Positions 18,812-28,508 of a stretch of 64,000 bases of DNA are shown here, piece by piece. The translations under genes and the position numbers were made by a program. This stretch comes from Dehalococcoidia bacterium. GTDB taxonomy: Bacteria; Chloroflexota; Dehalococcoidia; Lucifugimonadales; Lucifugimonadaceae. The DNA is taken from assembly GCA_022451965.1 (NCBI GenBank), contig JAKUNJ010000003.1, positions 100,299 to 164,298 of the forward strand. The letters run 5' to 3'. Each line of letters opens with the position of its first letter. Positions within the stretch are counted from its first letter, which is position 1. The notes below the pieces were generated by a model, which was given only the letters and a program-made list of their open reading frames with translations, was not told where the DNA came from and ran no database searches.

Positions 18812-19559
18812 ACTTTAAGTACACCTTATATAGATATTCCCAGTCTGATAATTTTAAGTGTTGAGGTCTTAAGTTTTCATCTATCTTAGATTCGTAAATT
18901 ATAGATTTTGTAAGTTCATTATCTATACCTAAACCTCTAGAAAAGGAATTAGAAATTTTTTTCCTAGGATTTGAAAAGCATTTTCTTACAAATTCTGTAT
19001 ATTTTTGATCAATTAATTTTCCATTTGGATTTATTTTAACAGTCATTGAATCTACCTTTGGTACTGGATAAAATTCAGTATTTTTAATAATAAGTAATTT
19101 ATTTACGTTAGCTAATGATTGAATCAAAAAACTTAAGTAAGATTTTTTACCATCTGGAGCTACTATCTGTTCACCCACTTCTTTTTGAACTGTAAATACC
19201 ATCGAGTAAATATTCTTTTGATATAAAAAATTTCTTATTATTATATTAGCGGCATAGTATGGTAAATTACCAATAATAAAATATTTTTTATTATTATCAT
19301 TAATTTTATAAGTTCGTGCATCTGAGTGAATTACACTAATTTTATTAGACTTATACTTATTCTTAAGTGGTTCAATTAAGTCAATATCAAACTCAATTAG
19401 AGAAATATTATTAGACAACTTAGTAATTATGTTAGTTAATGATCCATCACCTGGTCCTATTTCAATTATCTCAACATCTTGTGGTATTTCGGATAGATCA
19501 ATAATCTTTTGTGAAATCTCTTTATTTCTTAGAAAATTCTGACCAAGTTTTTTTTTCAT
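18804..19559 (-). CDS. rsmA: 16S rRNA dimethyladenosine transferase (KsgA)
   Basis: 251 residues. It starts MKKKLGQNFLRNKEISQKI, the RsmA hallmark, followed by the SAM site EIGPGDGSLTN and the catalytic NLPYYAANIIIRNFL. It dimethylates two adjacent adenines near the 3' end of 16S rRNA during 30S assembly. It is the first gene of the leftward run into ispE. The 188-base gap to galU, transcribed the other way, should hold both promoters; I see only AT-rich sequence there and call no defined site. Confidence 0.95.
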   Translation of the reverse strand: MKKKLGQNFLRNKEISQKIIDLSEIPQDVEIIEIGPGDGSLTNIITKLSNNISLIEFDIDLIEPLKNKYKSNKISVIHSDARTYKINDNNKKYFIIGNLPYYAANIIIRNFLYQKNIYSMVFTVQKEVGEQIVAPDGKKSYLSFLIQSLANVNKLLIIKNTEFYPVPKVDSMTVKINPNGKLIDQKYTEFVRKCFSNPRKKISNSFSRGLGIDNELTKSIIYESKIDENLRPQHLKLSDWEYLYKVYLKYV

Positions 19560-19747
19560 AACTAAATAATTATAAATTACTTCATTTAGATAAACTTATC
19601 TATTTTATATATATTTGAAATTCCTTATAGCTTTAGTATTTTTTATATTGTTAATATATTTATTCCTAGTGGTGATTTTTCTTGAAATATTTTGATAATT
19701 AGAGGTTTTCATTTATCATTAATGTAATCTGTTATTATGATGAAAAT

Positions 19748-20584
19748 ATGACCACTAATTCAAAGCTTAATTGGGCTGTTATCCCTTGTGCCGGTTTAGG
19801 TACAAGGCTTCTTCCAGTTACAAAATCTATACCAAAAGCTATGCTACCTATTGGTAACTATCCTCTGATTCATTTTGCTGTAAAAGAAGCAACTAATCTT
19901 GGTATAGAAAATATATTAATTATAATCGGAGATGGTATGGATACAATTAGATCTTATTTTACAGAAAATTCTGGATTAAATACTGCATTAGAAATAAAAG
20001 GTGAAAAAGAACTCTTATCAGAACAAAATCAAATTGTAAATCTAGCAGATATAAAATTTTTATTGCAAGAAAAACCTATAGGTGTTGGCCATGCCATTAA
20101 GTTAACAAAAAGAATAATTGGAGATAATCCATTTGCAGTTATATTACCTGATGATCTTATTTTTGCCAAACCTAATGCACTTGGTCAACTCAAGAATATT
20201 TATGATAAATATGGTGGTAATGTTATAGGCTTAAATAAATTGAAGAATAATGAAATAGATAAGAAGGGTATTGTAAGTTTTACAGAAGATAAAGACAGAT
20301 ATAAGATTGATATGCTAGTAGAAAAGCCAAAAATTGGTGATGCTCCTTCAAATATTGGTATTCTAGGAAGATACATATTTGAATATTCAATTTTTGATTC
20401 CATTCCAGATGAATCAGATAGTGAAATAAATGTTACAGACGCTATGATGAACTGCATTGATAAAATTCCCGTATCAGGCAAAATACTAGATGGATATCAT
20501 TTTGATACAGGAAATCCTAAAGGAATGGTTAGAGCGTCTAATTTTTTTATAAAGAACTCTAAATTAATTCTTGAAGATTACTAA
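19748..20584 (+). CDS. galU: UTP-glucose-1-phosphate uridylyltransferase
   Basis: 278 residues, the GalU/GtaB length. The nucleotide-binding signature AVIPCAGLGTRLLPVTKSIPK is followed by FAVILPDDLIF and a DGYHFDTGNPKG segment. It makes UDP-glucose from UTP and glucose-1-phosphate for cell-surface glycans. Other sugar-1-phosphate nucleotidyltransferases share the first motif, but the C-terminal block is GalU-like. It is a lone rightward gene between two leftward operons, and its stop overlaps the lepA stop by 4 bases. UDP-glucose could feed the membrane glycosyltransferase genes at 7.8-14.4 kb. Confidence 0.92.
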   Translation: MTTNSKLNWAVIPCAGLGTRLLPVTKSIPKAMLPIGNYPLIHFAVKEATNLGIENILIIIGDGMDTIRSYFTENSGLNTALEIKGEKELLSEQNQIVNLADIKFLLQEKPIGVGHAIKLTKRIIGDNPFAVILPDDLIFAKPNALGQLKNIYDKYGGNVIGLNKLKNNEIDKKGIVSFTEDKDRYKIDMLVEKPKIGDAPSNIGILGRYIFEYSIFDSIPDESDSEINVTDAMMNCIDKIPVSGKILDGYHFDTGNPKGMVRASNFFIKNSKLILEDY

Positions 20585-22386
20585 TCGAGTTTTAATACAG
20601 CCATAAATGCCTCTTGAGGTACTTCGACTGCCCCTATCATTTTCATTCTTCTTTTTTTTCCCTTTGATTGCTGTTCCAAAAGTTTTCTCTTTCGAGTTAT
20701 ATCACCACCATAACACTTAGCTAAAACATTTTTTCTTAAGGCACTTATATTCTCTCGTGCTATAATTTTTCCTCCTATGGCAGCTTGAACTGGCACTTGG
20801 AACATTTGTCTTGGTATTAATTCTTTAAGCTTACTTACTAATTCTCTACCTTTATATGGAGCTTTGCTTTTCTCAGTTATCAAGGACAGAGAATCTACAT
20901 TCTCATGATTAACTAAGACATCTAATTTTACAAGATTAGCGTTTCTTTCATCTAATATTTCATAATCCATCGAAGCATATCCTGAGGAGCAAGATTTAAG
21001 GCCATCAAAAAAATCTATTAAAATTTCTGATAATGGAAGATAATGAGTAATAATAACTCTTTGAGATGATAAATTTTTTGAATTTTGGATGTAATCGATT
21101 TGTCCAAACTCTCCCCTTTTTGAAGAAAGAAATTCAGTAACTTTTCCAATGTATTCATCAGGTGTAATTATTGTAATCTTTACCCAAGGTTCTGTTATGC
21201 GGTCAATTAATTGAGTTGATGGCCATTCTGATGGGTTTTGTATTTTAGTTATTTCTCCTGATTTTAAGTAAACAGTATGAGTTACACTAGGTGCAGTTGT
21301 TATAAGTTCGAGATCATATTCTCGTTCTAATCTTTCTTGAATTATTTCCATATGAAGCATTCCTAAGAATCCACACCTATATCCAAAACCTAAAGCAGCA
21401 GAGGTTTCAGGTTCATAAACTAAACTCGGATCATTTAGATAAAGTTTATCAAGAGCATCTCTTAGATCTTGATATTTATCAGAATCTACTGGATATAAGC
21501 CAGTATAAACAGTAGGAACAGATTCCTTATACCCCAACAATGGTGAATCATTTTTATTATCTATACTTGTAATTGTGTCACCAACTTTTATATCCTTAAG
21601 ATTTTTTATACCTGTTTCAATATATCCAACGAATCCTGCAGACAGTTTATTAGAAGAAACTTGATCTGGTTTTAGGTAACCTATATCCAGCGCTTCTTGA
21701 TGGGATTTGGTGCTATGAAAATATATTTTTTGACCCTTTGTAATTTCACCACTAACAATCTTTACGTATGCTATAGCTCCTTTGTATGAATCATATTTTG
21801 AATCAAAAATTAGGGCCTTTAAATCATTACTAGAATCACTTTTAGGAGCAGGAATATTAATTATAATTTGCTCCAACAATTCTTTGACCCCTGTACCCTC
21901 TTTTGCAGAAACCATAAAAATCTCTTCTTCTTCAAAACCTAATATGTCTGTAACTTCATTGATTATTTTTTCAGTCTCAGCCAGTGGAGAATCAATTTTA
22001 TTTATAACAGGAATTATTTTAAGATTTTGATCAAATGCTTGATAAACCGTTGAAATAGTTTGTGCTTGAACTCCTTGTGTTGCATCTATCAAGAGCAATG
22101 CTCCTTCACATGCAGCTAATGATCTTGATACTTCATATGTGAAATCAACATGTCCTGGTGTATCGATTAAGTTCAATATATATTCTTCTTGATTTAAAAT
22201 ATAATTGAGCTGGATTGTTTGAGCTTTAATTGTTATTCCTCTTTCTCTTTCGAGATCCATAGTATCTAGAACTTGATTCTTTAGATTCCTATCAGAAATA
22301 GCTTTTGTAAGTTCGATAAACCTATCTGCTAATGTAGATTTACCATGGTCAATGTGGGCTATTATAGAAAAATTTCTTATATTCAT
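20581..22386 (-). CDS. lepA: Elongation factor 4 (back-translocating GTPase LepA)
   Basis: 601 residues, full LepA length. G1 is AHIDHGKSTL, and the switch region RERGITIKAQT is LepA/EF-G type. G3 DTPGHVDF and G4 NKID are present, and the C-terminal signature AKCYGGDITRKRKLLEQQ is diagnostic for LepA. It binds ribosomes and affects stalled translocation or 30S biogenesis. The start is ATG at 22386. It lies convergent to galU with a 4-base stop overlap. Confidence 0.97.
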   Translation of the reverse strand: MNIRNFSIIAHIDHGKSTLADRFIELTKAISDRNLKNQVLDTMDLERERGITIKAQTIQLNYILNQEEYILNLIDTPGHVDFTYEVSRSLAACEGALLLIDATQGVQAQTISTVYQAFDQNLKIIPVINKIDSPLAETEKIINEVTDILGFEEEEIFMVSAKEGTGVKELLEQIIINIPAPKSDSSNDLKALIFDSKYDSYKGAIAYVKIVSGEITKGQKIYFHSTKSHQEALDIGYLKPDQVSSNKLSAGFVGYIETGIKNLKDIKVGDTITSIDNKNDSPLLGYKESVPTVYTGLYPVDSDKYQDLRDALDKLYLNDPSLVYEPETSAALGFGYRCGFLGMLHMEIIQERLEREYDLELITTAPSVTHTVYLKSGEITKIQNPSEWPSTQLIDRITEPWVKITIITPDEYIGKVTEFLSSKRGEFGQIDYIQNSKNLSSQRVIITHYLPLSEILIDFFDGLKSCSSGYASMDYEILDERNANLVKLDVLVNHENVDSLSLITEKSKAPYKGRELVSKLKELIPRQMFQVPVQAAIGGKIIARENISALRKNVLAKCYGGDITRKRKLLEQQSKGKKRRMKMIGAVEVPQEAFMAVLKLD

Positions 22387-22483
22387 GAAGAATTATAATT
22401 TTTAGTTAGTATATATTTTTATTATACTTGACCAAAAAAAATATCCTAAATGAACTTATATTAGAAATTTAATAGTTTCTCTA

Positions 22484-24139
22484 TTAGTCTAACAACTCAT
22501 CATGGGGTAATGTCCAAGGAGCTCTTCCAGCAAATGGCCTTGGTACTTTATTAGTATCAACCATATTTACATCAATCAATGTTGGTTTATTAGCCGCTAT
22601 TGCTTCTTCAATAGCTTCATCTACTTTAGTAGCGTCATCGACAGTTATACCTTTAGCTCCATATGTTTCAGCCATTTTTGCAAAATCAGGGTTTACAAAA
22701 CTTGTTTCGTAATCACCACCCCAATCTAATTCAAGATCTCTTCTGACATTCCCATAATATCCATCATTAAATATGACACCTATAATATTAATTCCATACT
22801 TTACTGCTGTTGATAATTCTTGAACATTATACATAAATCCACCATCACCTGATACAGAAACGACTGGAGTATCTGGTTTTGCTACCTTAGCACCTATAGC
22901 TGTTGGAAATGCCCAACCTAGATTACCTGAATAACCAGAATCAAAATAAGTTGAAGTACTATATGTTTTGAAAGCTGCTCTTGAGTAATACCCCATTTGA
23001 GTCATATCCCAAACTGAAATGGTTTCTTTTGGCATACCATTACGCAATGAATCTAAAATATCATGTTGAGGTTGGAGCCCTTCAGATCCAGATTCTAAAA
23101 TTTCTCTTATCTTTTTTACTTGAGATGCAGGAGATTCTAGATTTGTTCCACCCATTTGGTTAGTTAAGTCTATTAATTTTCTAATAGAAACTTTTGCATC
23201 ACCAATTACAGGTAGAACATCTTTATGAAATTTTCCTATTTCAGATTTATCTATTTCAACTTGTATTTTCTTGGTATTCTCAGCTGCGGGATATCTAATG
23301 GCAAATCTTGAACCCAATATTATAATTAAATCACTTTTTTCCATTAAATCTTTTATTTGACCTTTACCTGTAAGCCCAGAACCTAAAGAATTTGGATGTT
23401 CATCTGATATTACTCCTTTTGCTGCGGCACTGGTTATAACAGGAATATTTGTAATTTCGGATAGTTCTCTTAATTCATCCTCAGCTTCAGATCTAATTAC
23501 TCCTGTTCCAGCATATATCAAAGGATTTTTAGCATTTATAATAAGTTTCACCGCTTCAGTGATTGCATCATCATTAGGTTTCATTCTTTCAAACGTAGAT
23601 GCTTCTAAGAGTTGAACTTCTTCACTCTCAACCATAGTTTCTGGTGGCATTTCAATTTCAACTGGCCTTGGTCTTCCATTCTTTAGATGACTAAAAGCTT
23701 CTGAAACTCCTGATGGAATTTCATGTGGTCTTAGTAATCTTTTTTGAAATTTTGTTACTGGCTTTATTGTTTCAAGTTGATCATTAACTTCATGCAAACC
23801 ACCCATATCCTTACCAATTGTAGATCTAGGTATTTGACCAGCAATCATTAATACTCTTGAGTTAGATGAATATGCTGTAGATAAACCAGCAGCTGCGTTG
23901 TAAAGTCCAGGACCAGGTACAACCATTGCTACACCAATACCTCTGCTAGCTCTAGCATATCCATCAGCCATATATGAGGTAGCCTGTTCATGTCTTGGTA
24001 CAATCATTTTTATATTTTTATTTCTTCGGAGTGCATCTACTACTCCATACATTTGTACCCCAGGTAAACCAAAAATAACTTCTACACCTTCTCGTTCTAA
24101 AGAACTTATTAGTGCATCTCCACCAGACATCTTACTCAT
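22484..24139 (-). CDS. Thiamine pyrophosphate-dependent enzyme, acetolactate-synthase-like
   Basis: 551 residues with the three-domain TPP layout. The N-terminal PYR domain contains the catalytic Glu in PRHEQATSYMADGYAR, a central domain has LIIILGSRFAIR, and the C-terminal PP domain has SGDGGFMYNVQELSTA with a downstream ND metal ligand. It resembles the large subunit of acetolactate synthase, but no regulatory subunit or ilv genes are nearby. A glyoxylate carboligase, benzoylformate decarboxylase or sulfoacetaldehyde-type role is equally possible. It lies 13 bases after the GMC oxidoreductase on the same strand, so it may process that enzyme's carbonyl product. Function beyond the fold is inference. 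Confidence 0.85.
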   Translation of the reverse strand: MSKMSGGDALISSLEREGVEVIFGLPGVQMYGVVDALRRNKNIKMIVPRHEQATSYMADGYARASRGIGVAMVVPGPGLYNAAAGLSTAYSSNSRVLMIAGQIPRSTIGKDMGGLHEVNDQLETIKPVTKFQKRLLRPHEIPSGVSEAFSHLKNGRPRPVEIEMPPETMVESEEVQLLEASTFERMKPNDDAITEAVKLIINAKNPLIYAGTGVIRSEAEDELRELSEITNIPVITSAAAKGVISDEHPNSLGSGLTGKGQIKDLMEKSDLIIILGSRFAIRYPAAENTKKIQVEIDKSEIGKFHKDVLPVIGDAKVSIRKLIDLTNQMGGTNLESPASQVKKIREILESGSEGLQPQHDILDSLRNGMPKETISVWDMTQMGYYSRAAFKTYSTSTYFDSGYSGNLGWAFPTAIGAKVAKPDTPVVSVSGDGGFMYNVQELSTAVKYGINIIGVIFNDGYYGNVRRDLELDWGGDYETSFVNPDFAKMAETYGAKGITVDDATKVDEAIEEAIAANKPTLIDVNMVDTNKVPRPFAGRAPWTLPHDELLD

Positions 24140-24152
24140 TTTTCTCTCCCTC

Positions 24153-25691
24153 TTACCATAAATCTATTATTCTTTCAGCAATAAGCATTACTGTTGCATT
24201 TGTATTCGCTCTAATGCAGTCAGGCATAATTGATGCATCGACTACCTTAAGGTTTTGAACTCCTCTAACTGAACCATCTTGATTAACTACTGCTAAGGAA
24301 TCATTCCCCATTTTACAAGTTCCACTACTATGGTGTCCTGTAACCATCTTTGTTCGCAACCATTTTTTTAGTAGTTTATCATCATTTCTTATATTTGAGT
24401 CTGGATGATTCATTTCTCCTGCATAATTTTGGAACTCTTTATGTAGTCCGATTTTTTCGAGAATTTTTATACCTTCAACAAATCTGTTTATATCATTATC
24501 TGTACTTAAGTAATTATAATTTATCTGTGGATATGCATCTGGATTATCTTTATTTAGTGAAATCTCTCCTGAACTTTCTTCCAAATTTAAAGTCAAATTA
24601 GCTTTAATACCATCAGGAACTTCAGGGTTTCCATTATTTTTTGTACTCGAGTTCATGTAGACAATCATATCATTTGTAAAATTAGATTGATCTGAGGTAT
24701 ATCTTAATCCCATTGCTACTCTTGAATAGTTGGTAGTTGGATTAGAATAATTCTCTGAAGCTTCCCAAGCAACATAAACCATTGGATGATCTCTTAGGTT
24801 TTTTCCAACACCTGGTAAATCAATAACCGGCTTTATGCCATGATTTATAAATTTATTAGGATCACCAACACCAGAATTTAGAAGAAGTTTTGGAGTTTCA
24901 ATAGCTCCTGCTGATAGAATTATCTCATCAGTAAATAAATCAAAACTTTCTTCTCCTGATATTAATTTAAGACCTATAGCCTTAGTGCCATCAAATATAA
25001 TTTCTTTTACATAAGTATTACTCTTAACATTAATATTTGGTCTATGCCTAATATCATTCAAGTATGTAATTGCTGTACTCTGTCTAACTCCATCTATTTG
25101 ATTAAATCCTAGTGGACCAACTCCTGTTGAATCTGGTTTATTATGATCCGGACATGACGGGAATCCATAGTCAATACAAGAATTATAAAATGCTCTATGA
25201 ACATCATCCCATTCTGGCTCAGGAACTCTTTTTACTTTTATGTAACCTTCATCTCCATGATAATCTTCATTAGAAAAATCTAAATCATTTTCAAATTTTT
25301 TAAAGAAAGGTAAGACTTTATCAAATGACCATTTTTCATTACCAAATTCAGCCCAACGATCATAATCTTCTCTTATACCTCTTAATAGAATTTGAGCATT
25401 GATAGATGATGAACCTCCAATAACTTTTCCTCTAGGTATTCTTATTAATGGTCCATCTTTAGTGCTTTCGGCTTTATATGCCCAATTATGAGGATCTAGT
25501 TCTTGAGAGGCAGGCATATCTAAATTTGCATGTCCATAATAGACATTTTCTGGCATATATTCCAAATTACTATAGTCATTACCAGCTTCAATTAATAAAA
25601 CATTTTTATTTGGATCTTCTGTTAAACGATTTGCTAGAATTGAACCAGCTGAACCAGAGCCAACTATGACCGTATCGTAAATATTTCTCAT
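24153..25691 (-). CDS. GMC-family FAD oxidoreductase (alcohol/choline dehydrogenase-like)
   Basis: 512 residues. It has an N-terminal FAD motif VIVGSGSAGSILANRL, the GMC signature RGKVIGGSSSINAQILLRG, and the C-terminal active-site block GHHSSGTCKMG with NTNATVMLIAERI. These enzymes oxidise alcohols to aldehydes or ketones; substrates range from choline to sugars and polyethylene glycol. There is no signal peptide, so it is cytoplasmic. It overlaps the GH105-like gene by one base (TAATG) and precedes the TPP enzyme by 13 bases. The context suggests oxidation of a sugar- or alcohol-derived intermediate. Confidence 0.92.
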   Translation of the reverse strand: MRNIYDTVIVGSGSAGSILANRLTEDPNKNVLLIEAGNDYSNLEYMPENVYYGHANLDMPASQELDPHNWAYKAESTKDGPLIRIPRGKVIGGSSSINAQILLRGIREDYDRWAEFGNEKWSFDKVLPFFKKFENDLDFSNEDYHGDEGYIKVKRVPEPEWDDVHRAFYNSCIDYGFPSCPDHNKPDSTGVGPLGFNQIDGVRQSTAITYLNDIRHRPNINVKSNTYVKEIIFDGTKAIGLKLISGEESFDLFTDEIILSAGAIETPKLLLNSGVGDPNKFINHGIKPVIDLPGVGKNLRDHPMVYVAWEASENYSNPTTNYSRVAMGLRYTSDQSNFTNDMIVYMNSSTKNNGNPEVPDGIKANLTLNLEESSGEISLNKDNPDAYPQINYNYLSTDNDINRFVEGIKILEKIGLHKEFQNYAGEMNHPDSNIRNDDKLLKKWLRTKMVTGHHSSGTCKMGNDSLAVVNQDGSVRGVQNLKVVDASIMPDCIRANTNATVMLIAERIIDLW

Positions 25692-26656
25692 TATCCCTCC
25701 AATTCATATATAGAAACAAGAAACCAAGCCGCTAATGAACCTCCACGATTATCAAAGCCATTTTCTCTTTTTCTAATCAAGTAATCACTTAGTTTTTGAA
25801 GCGATCCTGTTCCTGTACAAGATTCATGAACTACTCCTGTATTTTCTATGTTATTATCAACAAAATTCCATGCCTTTTCAACTATTTCCATATACTTTTC
25901 TGGAAAGTAACCTAATTTTATTCCAGAGGCTAAAGAATAACCAATCATACAAGTAGAAGTAAGTTCTTCGTATGAATTTTCATCATCAATAATTTGTCTC
26001 CATGCACCATTAATAGTTTGATAATTTATTAAGGAATCTATGTGAGAATAATGTTTATTTATTATTTCATCTAGATATTTAGAATCTTTCATATACTTAA
26101 TGGCTTCAGTTGCGCCATAGGTAGCAAAACCATTACCTCTTCCCCAAGTAAATGGAGCTACATTAGAGTGTATATAAATACCATCTTCTCTTTGCAAAGG
26201 AGAATCTAATATATGAGATGAAATAAATTTTGTATATTTTTCATCTTTCGTATGTTTATAAGCCCTTCCTAATAATGCTGAAACAAAAAATTGATCCTCT
26301 ACTTGAATATTTGGGTCAAGAATAGAATTTTGAGAATCTATAAATTTATCAGACTGAAAAATTATTGGATCAATAATATTTTTTTCATTTATAATTTCAA
26401 ATAAATCGTCTAACCATAGAATGCCCGATCTATTATCATTTCTCCAATCTTTATCTTCTTTATTAATTCTTCCATTTATAAGTTCATTATAAAACTCTAA
26501 TGCAAAGTCTTTAGCTCCAGTAAAATAACCTAATTTTTCTAATCTCAATCTTGCTGATAAACCTACCCCTTGAGTATAGACTACTGTATCTGTTTTACTT
26601 CCATAAATTTGACCAAGAGTTACAGCCTTATCTAATAAAACAACTTTATCAATCAT
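25691..26656 (-). CDS. Glycoside hydrolase family 88/105-like protein (unsaturated glucuronyl hydrolase type)
   Basis: 321 residues with (alpha/alpha)6-barrel motifs of GH88/GH105: FTWGRGNGFATYG, NGAWRQIIDDENSYEELTSTCMIGYSLA, and an Asp-rich DDLFEI stretch. Members remove the unsaturated uronic acid left by polysaccharide lyases, by hydrating the double bond. There is no signal peptide, so it should act on imported oligosaccharides. No lyase, transporter or sulfatase lies nearby, so the substrate is unclear. It overlaps the HEPN gene by one base, tying it to the DUF1800-DUF1501-NHL unit. A divergent barrel with another role is possible. Confidence 0.75.
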   Translation of the reverse strand: MIDKVVLLDKAVTLGQIYGSKTDTVVYTQGVGLSARLRLEKLGYFTGAKDFALEFYNELINGRINKEDKDWRNDNRSGILWLDDLFEIINEKNIIDPIIFQSDKFIDSQNSILDPNIQVEDQFFVSALLGRAYKHTKDEKYTKFISSHILDSPLQREDGIYIHSNVAPFTWGRGNGFATYGATEAIKYMKDSKYLDEIINKHYSHIDSLINYQTINGAWRQIIDDENSYEELTSTCMIGYSLASGIKLGYFPEKYMEIVEKAWNFVDNNIENTGVVHESCTGTGSLQKLSDYLIRKRENGFDNRGGSLAAWFLVSIYELEG

Positions 26657-27063
26657 TAAATTTCCTTTATCTTCTCATTACAAAACTTTATTACATCTTC
26701 AGCTATCTCTTTAGCCTTTAAGGAGTCATCTTTAGTAAAAATTTGAAAGGGTGAACCACTCATTGTGAAAGTTGGATACCTGGTAGAAAATAAATACTTA
26801 TCTAAGATAGGCCCATATGATTTTAAAAAATCAAATGTTGGATCTATTGCAATACAATCTTCAGATAAATCAGAAATAGAAGAACCCCATACTTTATCTG
26901 TTCCCTTCAAAACTAAATATGAAACTAAAATTTTCTCTGCAGCTTGTTGAAACAAGAAACAAGAAATAGAAAAATCAGTTTCCATTAATCTTATTGCAAG
27001 ATCAAAGTCATATTTTGATTGACCAATCCATCTAAAATGCTCTTTTTGATATTTTTCATTCAT
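26656..27063 (-). CDS. HEPN-domain protein, catalytic motif not visible
   Basis: 135 residues and mostly helical. The family features are the block AIRLMETDFSISCFLFQQAAEKILVSYL, split between helices 1 and 2, and the late STRYPTFTMSG segment. I do not find the R-x4-6-H motif of HEPN ribonucleases, so RNase activity is doubtful. It overlaps the nucleotidyltransferase-like gene by 4 bases (ATGA), the arrangement of HEPN/MNT toxin-antitoxin pairs. Both partners look degenerate and sit inside a metabolic gene run, so a structural or regulatory role is more likely than a toxin role. Confidence 0.75.
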   Translation of the reverse strand: MNEKYQKEHFRWIGQSKYDFDLAIRLMETDFSISCFLFQQAAEKILVSYLVLKGTDKVWGSSISDLSEDCIAIDPTFDFLKSYGPILDKYLFSTRYPTFTMSGSPFQIFTKDDSLKAKEIAEDVIKFCNEKIKEI

Positions 27064-27419
27064 GACAAAACTTCTTCTTCATCTTGAAAAATTACTTCTA
27101 AGGAATTTATTATTGAAGTTATTGTTAAACTATTTGTTCGTAATTCATTATATTCATTAGGTGTATATACAAAAAATCTTGTATGAACAGAGGGTCGCAA
27201 ATGAGTAATCCAGAATTCATCTCTATTGTGAAATTCCTCTTCAGTTTCTTGGATAATTAGTAGATCTAATGAGGTATCAGGAGAAATTTTTCCAAGCGGA
27301 TAATCTCCGAAAACACCTAAAGATTTTGCCCCAAGCTGCTTAGATTCTGTAGAAAATTTTGAAAGTTCTTTTTCTAATAAATTTTTTCTATGATTTGAAA
27401 ATCCAAAGACTATTGGCAA
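27060..27419 (-). CDS. MNT-type nucleotidyltransferase-fold protein with degenerate active site
   Basis: 119 residues. The stretch VFGDYPLGKISPDTSLDLLII aligns with the minimal nucleotidyltransferase core, normally GS-x9-D-x-D. Here GS is GD, the first Asp of DxD is Ser, and the third carboxylate strand reads TRFFVYTPNEY, so only one acidic ligand survives. Nucleotide transfer is therefore unlikely. It precedes the HEPN gene with an ATGA overlap and follows the NHL gene by 9 bases. A binding partner for the HEPN protein is the simplest reading. Family moderately sure, activity doubtful. Confidence 0.72.
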   Translation of the reverse strand: MPIVFGFSNHRKNLLEKELSKFSTESKQLGAKSLGVFGDYPLGKISPDTSLDLLIIQETEEEFHNRDEFWITHLRPSVHTRFFVYTPNEYNELRTNSLTITSIINSLEVIFQDEEEVLS

Positions 27420-27428
27420 TTTATTAAC

Positions 27429-28499
27429 CTAAACGTTATAAAGTGTAGGATGATTTGGTTGTTCAAAAATCTCATCCTTCGTCAATGGATAGCTTTCCTT
27501 TTCATAAACTTGTATTCTATGACATCCAAAATCTGGTATGTATATTAGATTACCGTAAGTTCTAACCGAAGCTGGAGCTCTTAATTTTCTCCAGATTTCT
27601 CTATTAGACATTTCTCTTAATCTTAAGACTCTTGGACTAGACATAATGTATGTTTTACCTATCTTAGATAATGTAGCATCACCGGTAAATTGAGTTACGT
27701 ACTTACCCTCAGGATCGTAAATTACAACTCTATCATTATCTCTATCTGCAACATATATATCACCATCATCATCTATTGATAAACCAGCAGGACCTTTCAA
27801 TTGAACATAATCTTGTCCTAATGAATTTGGTATTTCTCCAAATGAATTGAGATATTTACCTTCAGAATCATAAACACAAATTCTATTATTTCTCCAATCA
27901 GAAACAAGAATGTGTCCTAGATGATTTACTGCAATGCCCCAAGGCATATCTAAACTATTATCACTATTATTCTCTATAACAACACTTAATAATTTACCTG
28001 ACTTATCAAACTTAACAACCCTATTATTTCCTGTATCTACAACTAAAATATTTTCTTCTTGATCAAATGCTAAACCTGCAGGAGAATCAAGGTCACCATC
28101 ACCAATCTTTTCAGTTACTGATGATGTTTCAAGTTTTGCGGTATCACCTTTTCCTGCAGCACCAATTGGTACAAAACCTTTTTCTCCATCATCAACCAAA
28201 GAATGTATACAATTGTCACCCTCATCAGATACAAATAATGTTCCTTCTGAATCTTGAATCATTTGAACAGGCCAATTAAAGTTACCAAAAATATCAAGAT
28301 CTTCATCTTTCCAATTTATTCGTCTAATGTGTCCACCGTTTCCATCAGCTCTGATTAGGACATAAAGTACTTCATTTGATTCAACCATGTCCATACAATA
28401 AGTTGTTACCCTTCTCATACCTAAGGTTTCTTTATATTTATAACCACCTCTAAGTATTGCGAATGGAGGCTGTTTTATTTTATCTTTTTGTTGAGTCAT
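27429..28499 (-). CDS. NHL-repeat beta-propeller protein
   Basis: 356 residues with at least four NHL repeats, recognisable by LDSPAGLAFDQEENILVVDTGNNRV, MPWGIAVNHLGHILVSDWRNNRI, LKGPAGLSIDDDGDIYVADRDNDRV and a weaker first copy ending FVSDEGDNCI. The C-terminal YIPDFGCHRIQVYE closes the propeller. NHL propellers bind ligands or act as lactonase-like enzymes; no catalytic set is evident. There is no signal peptide. It is 9 bases downstream of the DUF1501 gene on the same strand and probably part of one functional unit with it. Confidence 0.88.
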   Translation of the reverse strand: MTQQKDKIKQPPFAILRGGYKYKETLGMRRVTTYCMDMVESNEVLYVLIRADGNGGHIRRINWKDEDLDIFGNFNWPVQMIQDSEGTLFVSDEGDNCIHSLVDDGEKGFVPIGAAGKGDTAKLETSSVTEKIGDGDLDSPAGLAFDQEENILVVDTGNNRVVKFDKSGKLLSVVIENNSDNSLDMPWGIAVNHLGHILVSDWRNNRICVYDSEGKYLNSFGEIPNSLGQDYVQLKGPAGLSIDDDGDIYVADRDNDRVVIYDPEGKYVTQFTGDATLSKIGKTYIMSSPRVLRLREMSNREIWRKLRAPASVRTYGNLIYIPDFGCHRIQVYEKESYPLTKDEIFEQPNHPTLYNV

Positions 28500-28508
28500 A
28501 ATATTTTC

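Noticed and set aside
19560..19747. Defined promoters or riboswitch between rsmA and galU
   Set aside because: Several TATAAT-like strings are present, as expected in AT-rich DNA, but none has a convincing -35 partner or fold.
26656..27419. Active type VII toxin-antitoxin (HEPN/MNT) module
   Set aside because: Gene order fits, but neither catalytic motif is intact, so I report only the folds and the degeneracy.
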